Of a stretch of 64,000 nucleotides of DNA, positions 23,500 through 34,874 are shown piece by piece. The DNA lies in NCBI GenBank assembly GCA_949128115.1, contig OX421961.1, forward strand, positions 120,717,050 to 120,781,049, given 5' to 3'. Below the pieces are notes generated by a model that worked only from the letters and a program-made list of their open reading frames with translations, ran no database searches and was not told the DNA's origin. Each line of letters begins with the position of its first letter. Within the stretch, counting starts at the first letter, position 1. Position numbers and translations under genes: made by a program. The stretch is from Anaspis maculata. Lineage: Eukaryota; Arthropoda; Insecta; Coleoptera; Scraptiidae.

Positions 23500-25240
23500 C
23501 CATTTCACTAAACGAGGTTCTCGCGGCACTTTCCCAGGGTAGGGAGGGTAGATGTCCGGGTAAAGACGGGATTTCTTACGAGTTTTATAAACATCTTCCA
23601 CAGAATTGGATGCTCTATTTATGTACCTACTTCAATCGCATTTTTATTGATGAAGACTATCCGGAGAATTTGTCAGAGATCATACTGGTCATGCTACACA
23701 AAAAGAGCCCTAAAATAGATCCATCCCAACTACAGAGGAATCGCCCTTATAAATTGTATACTAAAAGTTTTTACACAGATTCTGCATAACAGGATTAGTG
23801 ATTGGGCTGAGATGAACTCCGTCATTCCGGAGTGTCAGTCGGGTTTTAGAAAGGGTAGGGGATGTGTTGATAACATTTTTACTCTGACGACCGCCATTCA
23901 GCTGCAGTTAGAGAGTGGGAAGGGAGCTGTTTACGTGGCATTCATTGATTTCAAACGTGCTTTTGACTCCATCAATCACTATTTACTGTGGCAAAAGTTG
24001 TATTCAGTCGGTGTTAGTGCCAAATTCATCAGAACTCTGAGGCGCGTGTAGGTACTTAAATGCATCTTTTCAGGTGAAATCCAAAACTGGATACACAAAG
24101 AAATTCGTGGTTTCAGAGGGAGTGCTGCAGGGAGATACATGAGTCCGAAATTGTTCTCCTTGTTTCTTTCTGATATTGACAGCTTCTTTAGGGAGAAAAA
24201 CTTTTATGGGGTGGCAATAGACCATCAGACAGATGTTCTACTGATGTTATACGCTGATGATCTTGTCATTTTGGGACACTCTGCGGTAGACCTCCAACGC
24301 AAACTGAAAACTTTAGAACAATATAGTGAGCTAAATAAATTAACAGTAAACACAACAAAAACTAAAATTATGTGCTTTCGTAGGGGCGGTAGATCACCCA
24401 GTTACAGATTTTATTATGATCAAGAATTGCTTGAAGTGGTAAATGAGGTCAATTATCTTGGCACAACTTTTTCTTCATATTCGCTCTTTCTTAGAATGTC
24501 TAAAAATACGGTTAGTACGGCAAAACAAGCAATAGGCTCCGTCATATCAATAATGGCTGAATCAAAAATGAATAACTGGAAAGCAAGAATGCAACTATAC
24601 GACTCACTCATTGTCAGTATCATGTCTTATTGTCTTCCGGTGTGGGCTAACCGATACACAGACCTACCCGAGAGGGTCCAGATGCATTTTTTTAAACGAC
24701 TGCTTCTGCTTCCCAGGTCCACACCTGACTGCTACTTAAGACTTGAGTTTGGATGCAAACATATAAGTTTTCTTGTGTTGAAGGGCTGCATCTCTTGGTT
24801 GAAGAAAATGTTGAAAATGAACAATTCTCGCCTTCCAAAAATCTGTTTTCAAAGAATGCACCACCTGACTTTAACAAAGACAAAACTAAACCTGAAATAC
24901 AATTGGTGTGCACAATTAAAACAATTTTTCGAAAAAATAGAACTTTCAGACATGTTTGATAACCTAACACTTGCCTCCCTTCAGGAAAATTCGAACGACA
25001 TCTTGAATAAATACAGTCAATACTTACATCAAAGAGACCTGGATGAATTTCAAAGTCTTCATTATTCAACGTTCAATGACTCATATGATAACTAGTGGAT
25101 CATGAACGACTCAACTACCTACACTTGCCAGTGCCAATTAAAATAACCAGAACACTTTGTCAGCTACGCCTCTCCGGAGGAGGATTCCTTAAATTTTCTT
25201 GCTCTGGGTCCTTCCACCAAATCAACTCATCCGAGCTTTG
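23500..25240 (+). pseudogene. LINE reverse transcriptase, frameshifted
   Basis: Fingers region LNEVLAALSQGREGRCPGKDGI is readable from about 23508, then SGFRKGRGCVDNIF (23838), the catalytic AFIDFKRAFDSINH (23937), VLQGDT...SPKLF (about 24130) and the active-site LYADDLVIL (24248). The thumb and C-terminal region continue to 25095. Frameshifts lie near 23755, 24050, 24138 (one base lost between GDT and MSP) and 25095-25110; reading then goes on as LHLPVPIKITRTLCQLRLSG up to the Cys codon at the BEL/Pao insertion. Clade not assigned. Confidence 0.85.
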
Positions 25241-25606
25241 TGTTTGATCTTGCCAACTTTTAAATTTCGCGCCAGTCGCCGTGTTTAAAATGCCAACATT
25301 TTCCTTCCCACTCCTAGAGTGCGAACAAGGGGATTTTGGGGTTACGATGGCGTCCTGCGACCTGCGAGTAGCGCGAGAGTACTGTCAAAAATGGTCGGAA
25401 CAACTTTTTCCGTGTTCAAATCGCGAAACGACGGCCGTCCGCGAAAAGTGTAATAAAATTCGCGAAAAGTCGTCGCAAATCATCCGCGACCCACACGGGT
25501 TGCTGAAAAGTCATCGTCGCCTCGTGAACTGCTGCACTGGTACTGGTGCATTAGTTCGATCAACAAGTGGTAAGTTCGCACATTTTTCCTTGTTTCCCTT
25601 CGTTCA
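25241..25606 (+). repeat. 5' LTR of the BEL/Pao element
   Basis: Begins TGTTTGATCTTGCC and ends CGTTCA. Compared with the 3' LTR it has one extra short duplication (CCTGCGA near 25355), lacks a short repeat of TTTCCCTCGTTG near the 3' end, and shows only a few substitutions. Confidence 0.93.
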
Positions 25607-25609
25607 TTT

Positions 25610-25627
25610 TGGTCCTTCGAGCCGGAT
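25610..25627 (+). other. Primer-binding site for tRNA-Tyr
   Basis: TGGTCCTTCGAGCCGGAT lies 3 bp after the 5' LTR and is the complement of the 3' end (with CCA) of insect tRNA-Tyr, ...ATCCGGCTCGAAGGA-CCA, over 18 bases. Match made from known tRNA-Tyr sequence. Confidence 0.8.
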
Positions 25628-25795
25628 TTTGATCCTTTCGTTGTTGTTTTACTTGTTTTCATCCTTTAACCTGGCGATTGGTTGCGCAGGTCGGATTCAA
25701 CAAGTTTTCCGTGTCATTATATAGTTAATGATCATTTTCGTTTCCCCTTTTGTTGTAGTTCGTAGATTTGCGTTCACATAGCATTGTTGTGAATC

Positions 25796-27124
25796 ATGGC
25801 TAAACTTCGGGAACTTCGTGCATTGCGCAACATGATTTACAATCAAATAAAAGAAACGTACGAAATTGGTCAAAAGGCAAGTGCAGATTCGTCACTGCGT
25901 TTGCTTTTCGAATGTCGCTTTCAAGCTGTGAAAAGTTTAGATCAGGAGTTTCAACAGTGTCACTCGCAAATTATTGCATTATTGGCAGAGGCAAAGCAAG
26001 CTGATTTTGAGTCCGAAGAAGCATTTAGAAAGACTTATTCGGATATGTATTTCAGCATACAAGTAACATTTCGCGAATTATTTCTCCCGCCTGCGCCCGT
26101 CGTTACAGCGGCTGGGGGATCTGCGCCTGTAATAGCGTCGTCATCGCAAAATAGGGTAAGGTTGCCCAAACTGGATTTGGTAAAATTTGACGGTGATTTG
26201 AAGGTTTGGCCAACTTTTGTTGATACGTTTTCAACTCTGATTCATTCTAATCGGGAATTGTCGAATGTTGAAAAATTCCATTATTTGCTATCCGCTTTAC
26301 AGGGTGAACCGCTCGCTCTGGTAAAATCCATATCGCTTACGGCAGCGAATTATGAAATTGCCTATGACACTTTGGGTAAAAAGTATTAAATACCAGAAGG
26401 CTCGCTAATTGTTATTACTCGGAAATGGTTAATTTGCGCCCTGCAGTTCCAGATTGTTCGAAATCTTTGCGAAATGTGGTGGATACATTTTCGCAAAATT
26501 TGGCAGCTTTAAAAAAGCTACGATTTCCAGTTGATGAATGGGATTTCCCAATTTTCAATTTGTTGCTTAGTAAACTCGACGAAAAAACAAGGTCGGCGTT
26601 TGAATTGGAAGTTAGTAATGTCGATCTTCCAACTTTTGGCGAGTTAAAAGCATTCGTTGAGGGTCGAGCCAACGCTCTGCAGTTCTGCTCCGTCGGGAAA
26701 ACCGGTTCGTGATTCACGTTCTGCAAACGTTTCAAAACCTCGATCGTTGGTCACAGCCAAATCGGAAGGTTGTGTTTTGTGCAGCGGCACTCACAAAATT
26801 TACGATTGTGCAATTTTTGTGCCTAAATCTCCGCGAGAACGCTATCAGCTTGCAAAAGATAAAGGTCTTTGCATCAACTGTTTGAGTGTTGGGCATTCAA
26901 TGGTGAAATGCACTTCAAAGTCGACATGTCGGCATTGTGCCGCCAATCATCACTCAATGCTTCATTTTTCGGACTCTGCTAAACCCAAACCACCTCCTCC
27001 GGACAAGGAAGTTGCTCCGGACAAGGTCACGCCACCAAAGACTGATGGAGGCGTCTCTCTCAGTGCTTCGACAAACGGCACAGCGGTGTTGTTGAGTAGG
27101 TACAGCACAGATCAGTTTGATTAA
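25796..27124 (+). pseudogene. BEL/Pao gag, frameshifted
   Basis: Starts MAKLRELRALRN. The N-terminal coiled region leads into the DUF1759-type core RLPKLDLVKFDGDLKVWPTF (about 26158). The frame breaks near 26388 and continues in another frame with the ...MVNLRPAV segment. It breaks again near 26690, where the zinc-knuckle part follows: CVLCSGTHKIYDC, then CINCLSVGHSMVKC and CRHCAANHHSMLH, the usual BEL/Pao set. Ends at 27124. Confidence 0.85.
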
Positions 27125-30100
27125 TCAGGCAGGTGAAGTCACAATTGTTCGTGCACTGTTAGACAGTGCTTAGCAAGTTAGTTGCATAACTGAAAGGTGT
27201 TCAATTCGTGCAAGGCTACCCCGTAGCAAAGCTTCGATTTCAGTTTCTGGACTTGGAAATTCGACAACTGCTTCGCGCGGTTCTGCAGTTTGTTCAGTCA
27301 AGAGTTGCTCTGGTTCGGGGCCGGGTTTGGAAGTAAATTTCGTTGTGTTGAAAGAGATATGCTCTTCAATGCCAAGTTCGTTCATAAATACTTCAGATTG
27401 GGAGTATCTGAACAATGCTTCTCTTGCTGATCCGTCATTTAATGTACCGGGACAAGTTGATGTTCTATTGGGAGCTGATGTTTTTCCTTTGGTATTGAAA
27501 AATGGTCAAATTCGAGGTAGTTCTGGACAACCTGTTGCTTTGAATACTGTTTTTGGATGGGTCCTCATGGGCCAAATTCAGCTTCCTGCTCCGGTTGTTG
27601 CTCATTCGTTGTGTGCAACTGCTGACGTGTCATTGGACGGTGCACTACGCAGTTTTTGGGAACTTGAGGAGCCTCCTAATTCTAAATCTCAATCTCCTGA
27701 AGATATCGAGTGTGAAGAGTTGTACCGCTCAACTGTGTCACGAAGTGATGGTCGATACGTGGTTTCTTTGCCCTTCATCAAGGACAAAGTTGTTGAATTT
27801 GAAGAATCGCAAGCTGTGGCCGAACGCAGGTTTTTGATGTTAGAGAAACGGTTAGCTCGAGACCCTTCTCTCAAAAAGGCATATTCTGAATTCATGAATG
27901 ATTACTTGAAACAAGGTCATATGAGTCTTTGCGATTTCAATTCTGAAAATTCTTCGGAGGAATATTTTCTTCCTCATCATTGTGTACTCAAACCAGACAG
28001 TACAACAACCAAGATTCGGGTTGTTTTTGATGGTTCCACGAAGTCCAAGAATGGGCTTAGCTTGAATGACACTTTGTATTCAGGTGCAAAATTACAACCG
28101 AACGTAGTTGATGTCTTACTTGGTGTTAGACAACATGAAATTGTTCTTGTCGCCGATATACAGCAGATGTATCGGCAGATATTGATCACTCAAGATCATC
28201 GAAAATATCAAAAAATTCTTTGGCGATTTTCACCGGAAGATCCGATTCAACAGTACACTCTGAATACGGTCACTTATGGGGTCTCGTCTGCTCCATATCT
28301 TGTTATCCGTACGATCAAACAGCTTGCTCAGGATGAAGGCAAGGCTTTTCCGCTGGCGGCTGAGGTTTTGGAAAAGGAAGTGTATGTTGATGATGTGGTC
28401 ACCGGAGCTAACACTATTGCTGAGGCTTTTGAGAAGCAATCGCAACTCATAAAGATTTTTGCAGCTGGTGGATTCATTTTGCGGAAATGGGTTAGTAATG
28501 CGCCGGAATTGATTGAACATTTACCGCCTGAACTTCAGGAAAGTACTTTGTCTTTTGACGACGAGACTAACATGGTGAAAATTCTGGGACTTCAGTGGTC
28601 CCCTTCTTCGGATGTATTTACTTACAAGATCGGTCACGTTGATCGTTCTTGTACAAAAAGACAAATTTTATCGGCAATTGCTCGAGCTTTTGATCCCTTG
28701 GGATTTCTTGCACCTTTATTGTTTTTTGCAAAAAGGTTGATTCAAGATTTGTGGTGTTCAGGACTTGACTGGGATGACGTCCCTTCTGATCACATTTTGG
28801 AAAAATGGAAACTTTACTGTGACGAGATCCACATGATCGAAGGTGTCAGGATTGGACGAAGCCTTTCAGTGGTGAACAATAGATTGACCTTGCACGGGTT
28901 TTGTGATGCATCGGAGGCTGGTTTTGCTGCAGTCGTTTACTTGCGCTCTGAAGATAGTTCTGGAAACATTCGGGTCAATTTGTTGTTGGCAAAATCCAAG
29001 GTAGCGCCTTTGAAACGTCGCTCATTGCCGCAGCTCGAGTTGTGCGCTGCTCATCTGTTGGCCAAGTTGATCTCTTATCTCGTGGCAGTGTATTCTGAGA
29101 CAATCAAATTCGAGCAAATTGTTGCTTGGACTGACTCTACAATTGTGCTTGCTTGGTTGAGTTCGCCTTCCTATCGTTGGAAGACATTTGTCGCTAACAG
29201 AGTCAGCTACATCCAAGATAAATTGTCTACGGATTGTTGGAGACATGTACGGTCTGAGGACAATGCAGCTGATTGCGCATCACGTGGTCTTTTGCCGTCA
29301 GCTCTTGTTGAACATCCACTTTGGTGGAAGGGGCCCACGTGGTTGTCAAAGGGCTCAGATCACTGGCCTCAGAGTAAAATTGATTTTTCGCAGGTTAACA
29401 CAGGTGACGAGCAGAGACAGAGACCTGTGGCAATCGCTGCAACTGTTGAGTTGAATGTACTCGATGGTCAGATCAAAAGGTTTTCATCTTTGACTAAATT
29501 GCAGCGAGTTATCGCATATTGTCTGCGTTTTATAGCGAAATGTCGCAGGAAACAAATTAATTGTTCTCACCTAACAAAGGGCGAGTTACATCAGGCTTTA
29601 CTGGTGTTGGTAAAGCGCGTGCAGGATTCGGCTTTTTCGGAAGAGATTCTCAAGCTAAGGGGAGGTGATCTGCCTTCGAAGTCGTTCAGAAAGTTGTCAC
29701 CCTTTCTTGATGAAGACGGGTTTCTCAGGGTCGGCGGCCGACTGGCCAACTCTAGTCTTCAATTTGAAGCCAAGCACCCGTTGCTTTTACCGAGCAACCA
29801 CCATTTGACAATTTTGATTATTGAGCATTTTCATAAAAAATACCTACACCCTGGTCTTCGTACATTGCATGCACTTCTTATCCAACATTTTTGGATCTTG
29901 TCGGCCAAGCGCACGATCAGATCAGTCGTTTCATCATGCAACCGGTGTTTTCGTTGTCGACCTGTTGGTGTAGAACCAACGATGGGTCAATTACCATCCA
30001 GTCGTTTATCACAAATTAAACCATTTCAGTCAACTGGTGTTGATTACGCTGGACCGTTTATGATTACAATGGCGAAAGTTAGAGGAAGCAAACGTTTGAA

Positions 30101-30620
30101 GGCTTATCTCTGTTTGTTCGTGTGTTTCTCGACAAAAGCGATCCACTTGGAACTTGCATCTGATCTAACGACCGACGCTTTTTGGCAGCTCTCCGGCGAT
30201 TTGTCGCTCGAAGAGGGAGTTGTACTAAGTTGTACAGTGACTGTGGAACAAATTTTGTCGGGGCTTCCCGTCAACTGCAAACTTTCATGAGGCAAGCTGC
30301 GGAAGCAGAAAACATTGAATGGTCATTCAATCCTCCATCCGCTCCTCATTTTGGAGGCTTGTGGGAGGCTGGCGTCAAGTCCGTAAAAACTCACTTGACT
30401 CGCGTCGTTGGCGATCAAGTAATGACCTACGAAGAACTTTATACCCTGATGGTTCAGGTGGAAGCTGTGTTGAATTTACGCCCATTGTGCTCTGTAAGTA
30501 GCGATCCAAATGATCCAACCGCACTGACCCCAGGGCATTTTCTGTTTGCATCTCCACCAAGTGCCATACCAGACCCTGATTTGTCACATTTAAAATTATC
30601 GCGTTTGTCCAGATGGCAAC
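27125..30620 (+). pseudogene. BEL/Pao pol (protease, RT, RNase H, integrase), broken
   Basis: Protease: the ALLDS active-site strand is followed by a stop codon (TAG near 27171) and a changed residue where DSG is expected. A long open frame runs from 27327 to 30290. RT has KIRVVFDGS, VADIQQMY and the catalytic YVDDVV (28385). RNase H has HGFCDAS, LPQLEL and WTDSTIVLAWL. The integrase zinc region is HxxxxHPG...CNRC, and its catalytic GVDYAGPF is near 30040. A frameshift at about 30182-30290 moves the rest (YSDCGTNF, then HFGGLWEAGVKSVK with the catalytic Glu) to another frame. The integrase tail is cut at 30621 by an insertion and resumes at 33274. Enzymes of retrotransposition; none can be made intact here. 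Confidence 0.9.
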
Positions 30621-30621
30621 T

Positions 30622-33269
30622 TGTAATGTAACCCCCTTTTTCGATGTTATTGCTGTAGTGTATCCTGGTCTCACGGCACCATTCTGTAGTGTATCCTCGT
30701 TGCGATGTTCGGCTGTGATCGTCGTTGTCTCTTCCCTTCTTGACGTTGTTTACATTTTACCTACGTTGTGTGGTTGGGTTCTTACTCGAGATGAGAATGT
30801 GTCGTGGGGGATGGGGTTTGATTCTTGAATGAAACGCGAATGAAATGCAAGCAAAATGAATGTTTATTGGAAATCAATTTGCAAAGTTTGAATGGATTTG
30901 TTTCTTTTCTCAAAACACCTCACCACAGGAAATTGACAGTGATAAAATGACACAACATAAATAAAGAACAACAAAACACATAACAAGAAAAATCATTACA
31001 AATTATTTGACAATGCAGGAATTTACAACAATGAAATGAACACAAAATCAGATTAACAAAACAAAACAAGAATCATGAAACATGGCAAACTGTCAATTTG
31101 ATCGCAAAGGAAAAGTGACGTATTCGCTGACAGGCACACATGGGAAGAACACGTCAAAGAAACCCATGCGTATTGCCTGGTTGATTGCTGAAAAATCCCT
31201 TCCCAAATGATCTGAACAAAGTCGAGTGTGAATGGGTCATTATGAAATGACAGAGAAGTCACTCCAGTTATGCATTGATCAAGTCAGCGTGAATCGGTGC
31301 TTGAACCTCTTTGAAAGATTGTTTGTTTTACAAGTTATTTACGTAACAACAAAAGGAAACTTTACGCTAAGCAATTTATTTTTTCCACAAACAAAAAGAG
31401 TCAAATTGATAGATAAGTAAACAATGAAGAAATGATCGGTAAACAAGTGATAGATAAACAAGTGAATAAATCAGCAAGAAACAAATGATTAGTAATGGTG
31501 TAGGTAAATAAACAAGAAACATATAAGATATAAACAGGTAGATAAATAAACAAGAAACCAATGCGAGATAAATAGGTGCATAAATAAACAAGAAACAGGT
31601 GAAAGGTAAATAAGTAGAGAACTTGAAGTTGGTCATACTTTTTGTAAGCAATTGGAAGAAAGAAGTATCTATAACGCATTCGCCCGAAATTCCCCAGAAG
31701 TTACCCATCGCAAACCCCACAGAAACATACATACAAAACAGAAGAATGGTTAGTAAACAGTACAGGCAAGGGTGCGACGACTCGAGCCAACCTGTGGCCC
31801 TCTCTTCGTCGCCGACATAATTGGAATTGAAACCCCAACGTGAATCGAAGAGGTAAATTTGGAGTCAGATGTACTTTAATGATATCCTGATGGGATGGAC
31901 AAGGAATTCTCATGAAGCCTATTTTCGATGGAGTACACACGTGGGATCAACCCACTCAGTTGCCTGCCGGTGAGAGGGCCGGACAGTCCGTCCAAGGTAC
32001 TGATCAGAGCGGAGTAAAATCAAAAGAAGCGAAAGCACTCCTTTAAAATTTAGTGTGTTTACATTCGTTACCGAAGGTGAACACTTATTTTCGTTAAATG
32101 CAAGATAAGTGACATTTACAGTTGAGCTTGTGAATTGACATTGTCGGTATTATCGAGGAATGCGAATTGCAACCACAATCATTGAACACTTTCATACTTC
32201 ATTCGAGTTCCAACATTCAGCGTACACATTCCTGGTGCGGAGATTCCGTGATACTACCGAATATGTTCATAAATAAATATGCCCGTCGAATCAGGGCAGT
32301 AAAGAGAAACAAACCCGAGTCTGAAGCAGCGGCAAAAGGATGGGAAACTAATGTGGCGATTCCCAACAAAAACAACATTCCACAAATGCTCCGTTACACT
32401 AGGCAAACCAATAGCCGACAGGATTTCTTTTAAATAACAGCGTATCTACAGAATGCCATCCTTTACAGAATCGCATCATAAGTAGGAACAACAAAGGATC
32501 ACGTTAAACATTTTGCAAAAGAGATTACATAATTCCCCCCAAATAATAAAATGTTAGTAGATTCAACAAGGCAGATTCATACGAGAAGGTGGACCCCCCC
32601 CCCCAGGACACGGAGAAGCGTGAAAGTCTTCTTTCCTCCGTTTACTTTCAGGTATAACCTGGCAATGAACAATGAAATGAGAATGAATCATCAAAAGTAC
32701 TGTTCTCTACTTAGCGGCTGATTTTTGGGCGTAGCAGAGTTCCTTTTTGTCGTCTTACTGGTTGTGACGTAACTTGTGGAAAGAAACAATCAATGAAACC
32801 TCGAAGTACGCGCGCAGCGCAGTTCGCAGGCCTTGAGGTCACGAGTACGCAAAAAGCACACTCGCTAAATTTACGGCTTTTGCCGTCAATATTGCAGTTT
32901 GAAAAACTGCGGGTTATGCAAGCCCGTTGAGAACAAAGAGAATGAAGCATTTCGGGTTATGTACAATAATTTCGCGGACAAAATAGGTATCGAAATGCAT
33001 GATTTGGTGAGTGGATGGAAGCCAAAATTACGATACAATAATAAGCGAAAAACTGACCTTAAATACGTGAAAACGACACACACCGGACCACTTAAAATCA
33101 CGAGTTCTTCACCACAGCTGATTCTCTTCTCCGTCTTGTCGGCCCGCGGATGCTCGCCCCCGCCTAGCGCAGCGCCATCTCCCTCTCCCCGCGGCAAACG
33201 CTACGAACGTCAACGACCATACCTACTTCAGGTACCAACGTACTAACAAGACAAAGGGGGAACACCACA
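30622..33269. mobile_element. 2.65-kb element with TG...CA inverted termini inside BEL/Pao integrase, 4-bp TSD
   Basis: Flanked by AACT (30618-30621 and 33270-33273). Removing the insert plus one AACT restores an in-frame integrase tail, so the borders are exact. The ends TGTAATGTAACCCCCTTTTT and (inverted) TGTGGTGTTCCCCCTTTGTC are imperfect TIRs of about 20 bp. TGT-type ends with a 4-bp TSD fit Ginger-like DNA transposons; an LTR-type origin is possible, but I found no long terminal direct repeats. No transposase is recognised inside; short open frames at 30613 and 32899 resemble nothing known to me. The sequence between 30830 and 32880 is AT-rich and featureless to me. Confidence 0.75.
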
Positions 33270-33273
33270 AACT

Positions 33274-33553
33274 TATACAGCGTATGTTGCAAGATTTATG
33301 GAAACGTTGGCACATGGAATATCTCCATACATTGCAACAAAAATCAAAGTGGACTGTCACCAAATCATCTGTGGCATTGGGTACGTTGGTACTAATAAAA
33401 GACGATAATGTCCCGCCATTACATTGGCGGTTAGGACGAATTACTCAATTGTTTCCAGGGCGAGATGGAATATCTCGTGTCGCAGAATTAAAAACCTTAC
33501 ATGGGAAAGTGTTACGCCCGTTAGTGAAACTCTGTCCCCTCCCTAATCAATAG
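33274..33553 (+). pseudogene. BEL/Pao integrase C-terminal tail
   Basis: Starts within the codon split by the inserted element and reads LQDLWKRWHMEYL, the conserved FW.RW..EYL motif of BEL/Pao integrases. It continues with VALGTLVLIKDDNVPPLHWR and GRI..LFPGRDGISRVAEL, ending at TAG 33551-33553. Confidence 0.88.
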
Positions 33554-33736
33554 AGAAATATCTGTTGATTATTGCTCTTTTTTGTTGTTTTTTTGTTCGA
33601 GTTTGTGAGGTGAATGCATTGATTCACATCATGCAAAAAAATTTTGTGAACTTGTTTTTTTGTTCATTTTGTTTTATTTCCTTTTACATTTATGATCATT
33701 GGCTAAAAATGGCATAGGCATTTTTGGTCGGCGGCA

Positions 33737-34107
33737 TGTTTGATCTTGCCAACTTTTAAATTTCGCGCCAGTCGCCGTGTTTAAAATGCCAACATTTTCC
33801 TTCCCACTCCTAAAGTGCGAACAAGGGGATTTTGGGGTTATGATGGCGTCCTGCGAGTAGCGCGAGAGTACTGTCAAAAATGGTCGGAACAACTTTTTCC
33901 GTGTTCAAATCGCGAAACGACGGCCGTCCGCGAAAAGTGTAATAAAATTCGCGAAAAGTCGTCGCAAATCATCCGCGACCCACACGGGTTGCTGAAAAGT
34001 CATCGTCGCCTCGTGAACTGCTGCACTGGTACTGGTGCATTAGTTCGATCAACAAGTGGTAAGTTCGCACATTTTTCCTTGTTTCCCTCGTTGTTTCCCT
34101 ACGTTCA
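33737..34107 (+). repeat. 3' LTR of the BEL/Pao element
   Basis: 371 bp starting TGTTTGATCTTGCC and ending TACGTTCA, followed by the CTTTG duplication. Preceded by TTTTTGGTCGGCGGCA as possible polypurine-tract position, though not a strong purine run. Confidence 0.93.
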
Positions 34108-34112
34108 CTTTG

Positions 34113-34325
34113 TTCTATTTGCAACCTACAAAAGCCTGAAACCCTATATCATGTTTTTTTCGAATGTCCACTTTACAGTCCACTAAGGAGTAGCCTCCCG
34201 AAAAGCTTCGCAAGCTTTGGCAGTATATCCAAATCAATTCTGTACGTGGAAGCGAGAGACTCCAAAATTCTTTATAACTATCTGTCAAGTGTCTTACGTC
34301 TGCGTTCCTTTCTTCGCAATGAGTA
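34113..34325 (+). pseudogene. LINE ORF C-terminus after the BEL/Pao insertion
   Basis: Continues the same frame as the sequence left of the BEL/Pao element. It supplies the second Cys, then PETLYHVFFECPLY, completing a C-x2-C...H-x4-C zinc knuckle of the type that closes many LINE ORF2 proteins. It ends ...LRLRSFLRNE at a TAA. Confidence 0.8.
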
Positions 34326-34542
34326 AAGTTTTTCTTTTTTAATTTTTGTAATGAAAAGGGTCATGTTTCTTTCCCTTCTTATTCATTCACTCCTTCTATA
34401 TTATTGGGGGGACGGACTTCTGGCTTGTATTTGTATATTTATTAATCATAATGAGATGTTATTTATTTTGAATTGAATAGTACGTTTATTTAATTTTAAG
34501 CTCCTCTTGCTATAAAAATTTTATTTTTAAAAGGAATAAATT

Positions 34543-34567
34543 ACTTACTTACTTACTTACTTACTTA
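34543..34567 (+). repeat. (TTAC)n microsatellite tail of the LINE
   Basis: About six TTAC units at the 3' end of the LINE, next to the resumed iteron array. Confidence 0.9.
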
Positions 34568-34696
34568 CTAATATCAATTTGAAATTGATAATTTCCAATT
34601 TGAATGTGTTTAATCGTTGCAAAACTTTTTAGTGCCAATTTGAACGTGTTTATTCCCAATTTGAACGTGTTTCGTCCCAATTTGAAGTTGTAAAGG
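34568..34696 (+). repeat. 21-bp iteron array, copy A right arm (3' part)
   Basis: CAATTTGAAA-type units in the same orientation as 23283-23462, ending CAATTTGAAGTTGTAAAGG, the inverse of the copy A left terminus. Confidence 0.85.
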
Positions 34697-34706
34697 TTGG
34701 TCCGTA

Positions 34707-34872
34707 CAACATCAAATTGGGATGAATCACATTCAAATTGGGGATGAACACGTTCAAATTGGCACTAAAAAGTTTTGCAACGATTGAACACATTCAAATT
34801 GGAAATAATCAATTTCAAATTGAGATTAGTCACTTTCAAATTAGAAATAATCAATTTCAAATTGGGAATCAA
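34707..34872 (+). repeat. 21-bp iteron array, copy D left end
   Basis: Units ATTCAAATTGGAAATAATCA / ATTTCAAATTGAGATTAGTC in exact 21-bp register over at least four units (34793-34870). Confidence 0.85.
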
Positions 34873-34874
34873 TA

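Larger units (their letters stand above)
25241..34107 (+). mobile_element. BEL/Pao LTR retrotransposon, 5-bp TSD, interrupted by a 2.65-kb insertion
   Basis: LTRs at 25241-25606 and 33737-34107 are flanked by identical CTTTG (25236-25240 and 34108-34112). The order is LTR, tRNA-Tyr primer site, gag, protease, RT, RNase H, integrase, LTR, with no env seen. About 6.2 kb remains after removing the insertion. Both gag and pol are broken by frameshifts and a stop, so this copy is dead. The LTRs are still nearly identical, suggesting recent insertion. Confidence 0.93.
23460..34567 (+). mobile_element. LINE (non-LTR retrotransposon), 5'-truncated, with (TTAC)n tail, interrupted by a BEL/Pao element
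   Basis: Coding remains run from about 23500 to 25240 and resume at 34113, ending at a stop at 34323-34325. The 3' UTR ends in AATAAATTACTTACTT... repeats. The flanks share about 36 bp of the iteron array (CTAATxTCAATTTGAAATTG...TTCCAATTTGAAT) at 23423-23458 and 34566-34602. That looks like a target duplication with two mismatches, although the array's own repetition could mimic it. The endonuclease domain is absent. Confidence 0.8.
22337..34696 (+). mobile_element. Iteron-ended Tc1/IS630-like element, copy A (interrupted by a LINE)
   Basis: Ends CCTTTACAACTTCAAATTG at left and the inverse (CAATTTGAAGTTGTAAAGG) at right. The left terminal zone (22343-22600) and the right ones (23283-23462 and 34568-34690) are tandem 21-bp iterons. 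The body carries a frameshifted, internally deleted transposase (22691-23262). No clear TA duplication lies outside these ends, so the exact border may differ by a few bases. Confidence 0.7.

Noticed and set aside
31376..31732. Hydrophobic Tyr/Leu/Phe-rich frames as a membrane protein
   Set aside because: Low-complexity reading of repeated GATAAATAAACAAGAAAC sequence inside the 2.65-kb element.
30618..33277. Imperfect 8-bp TSD (AACTTGTA/AACTTATA) for the innermost element
   Set aside because: A perfect 4-bp AACT with TG...CA ends gives better matched inverted termini and also restores the frame.
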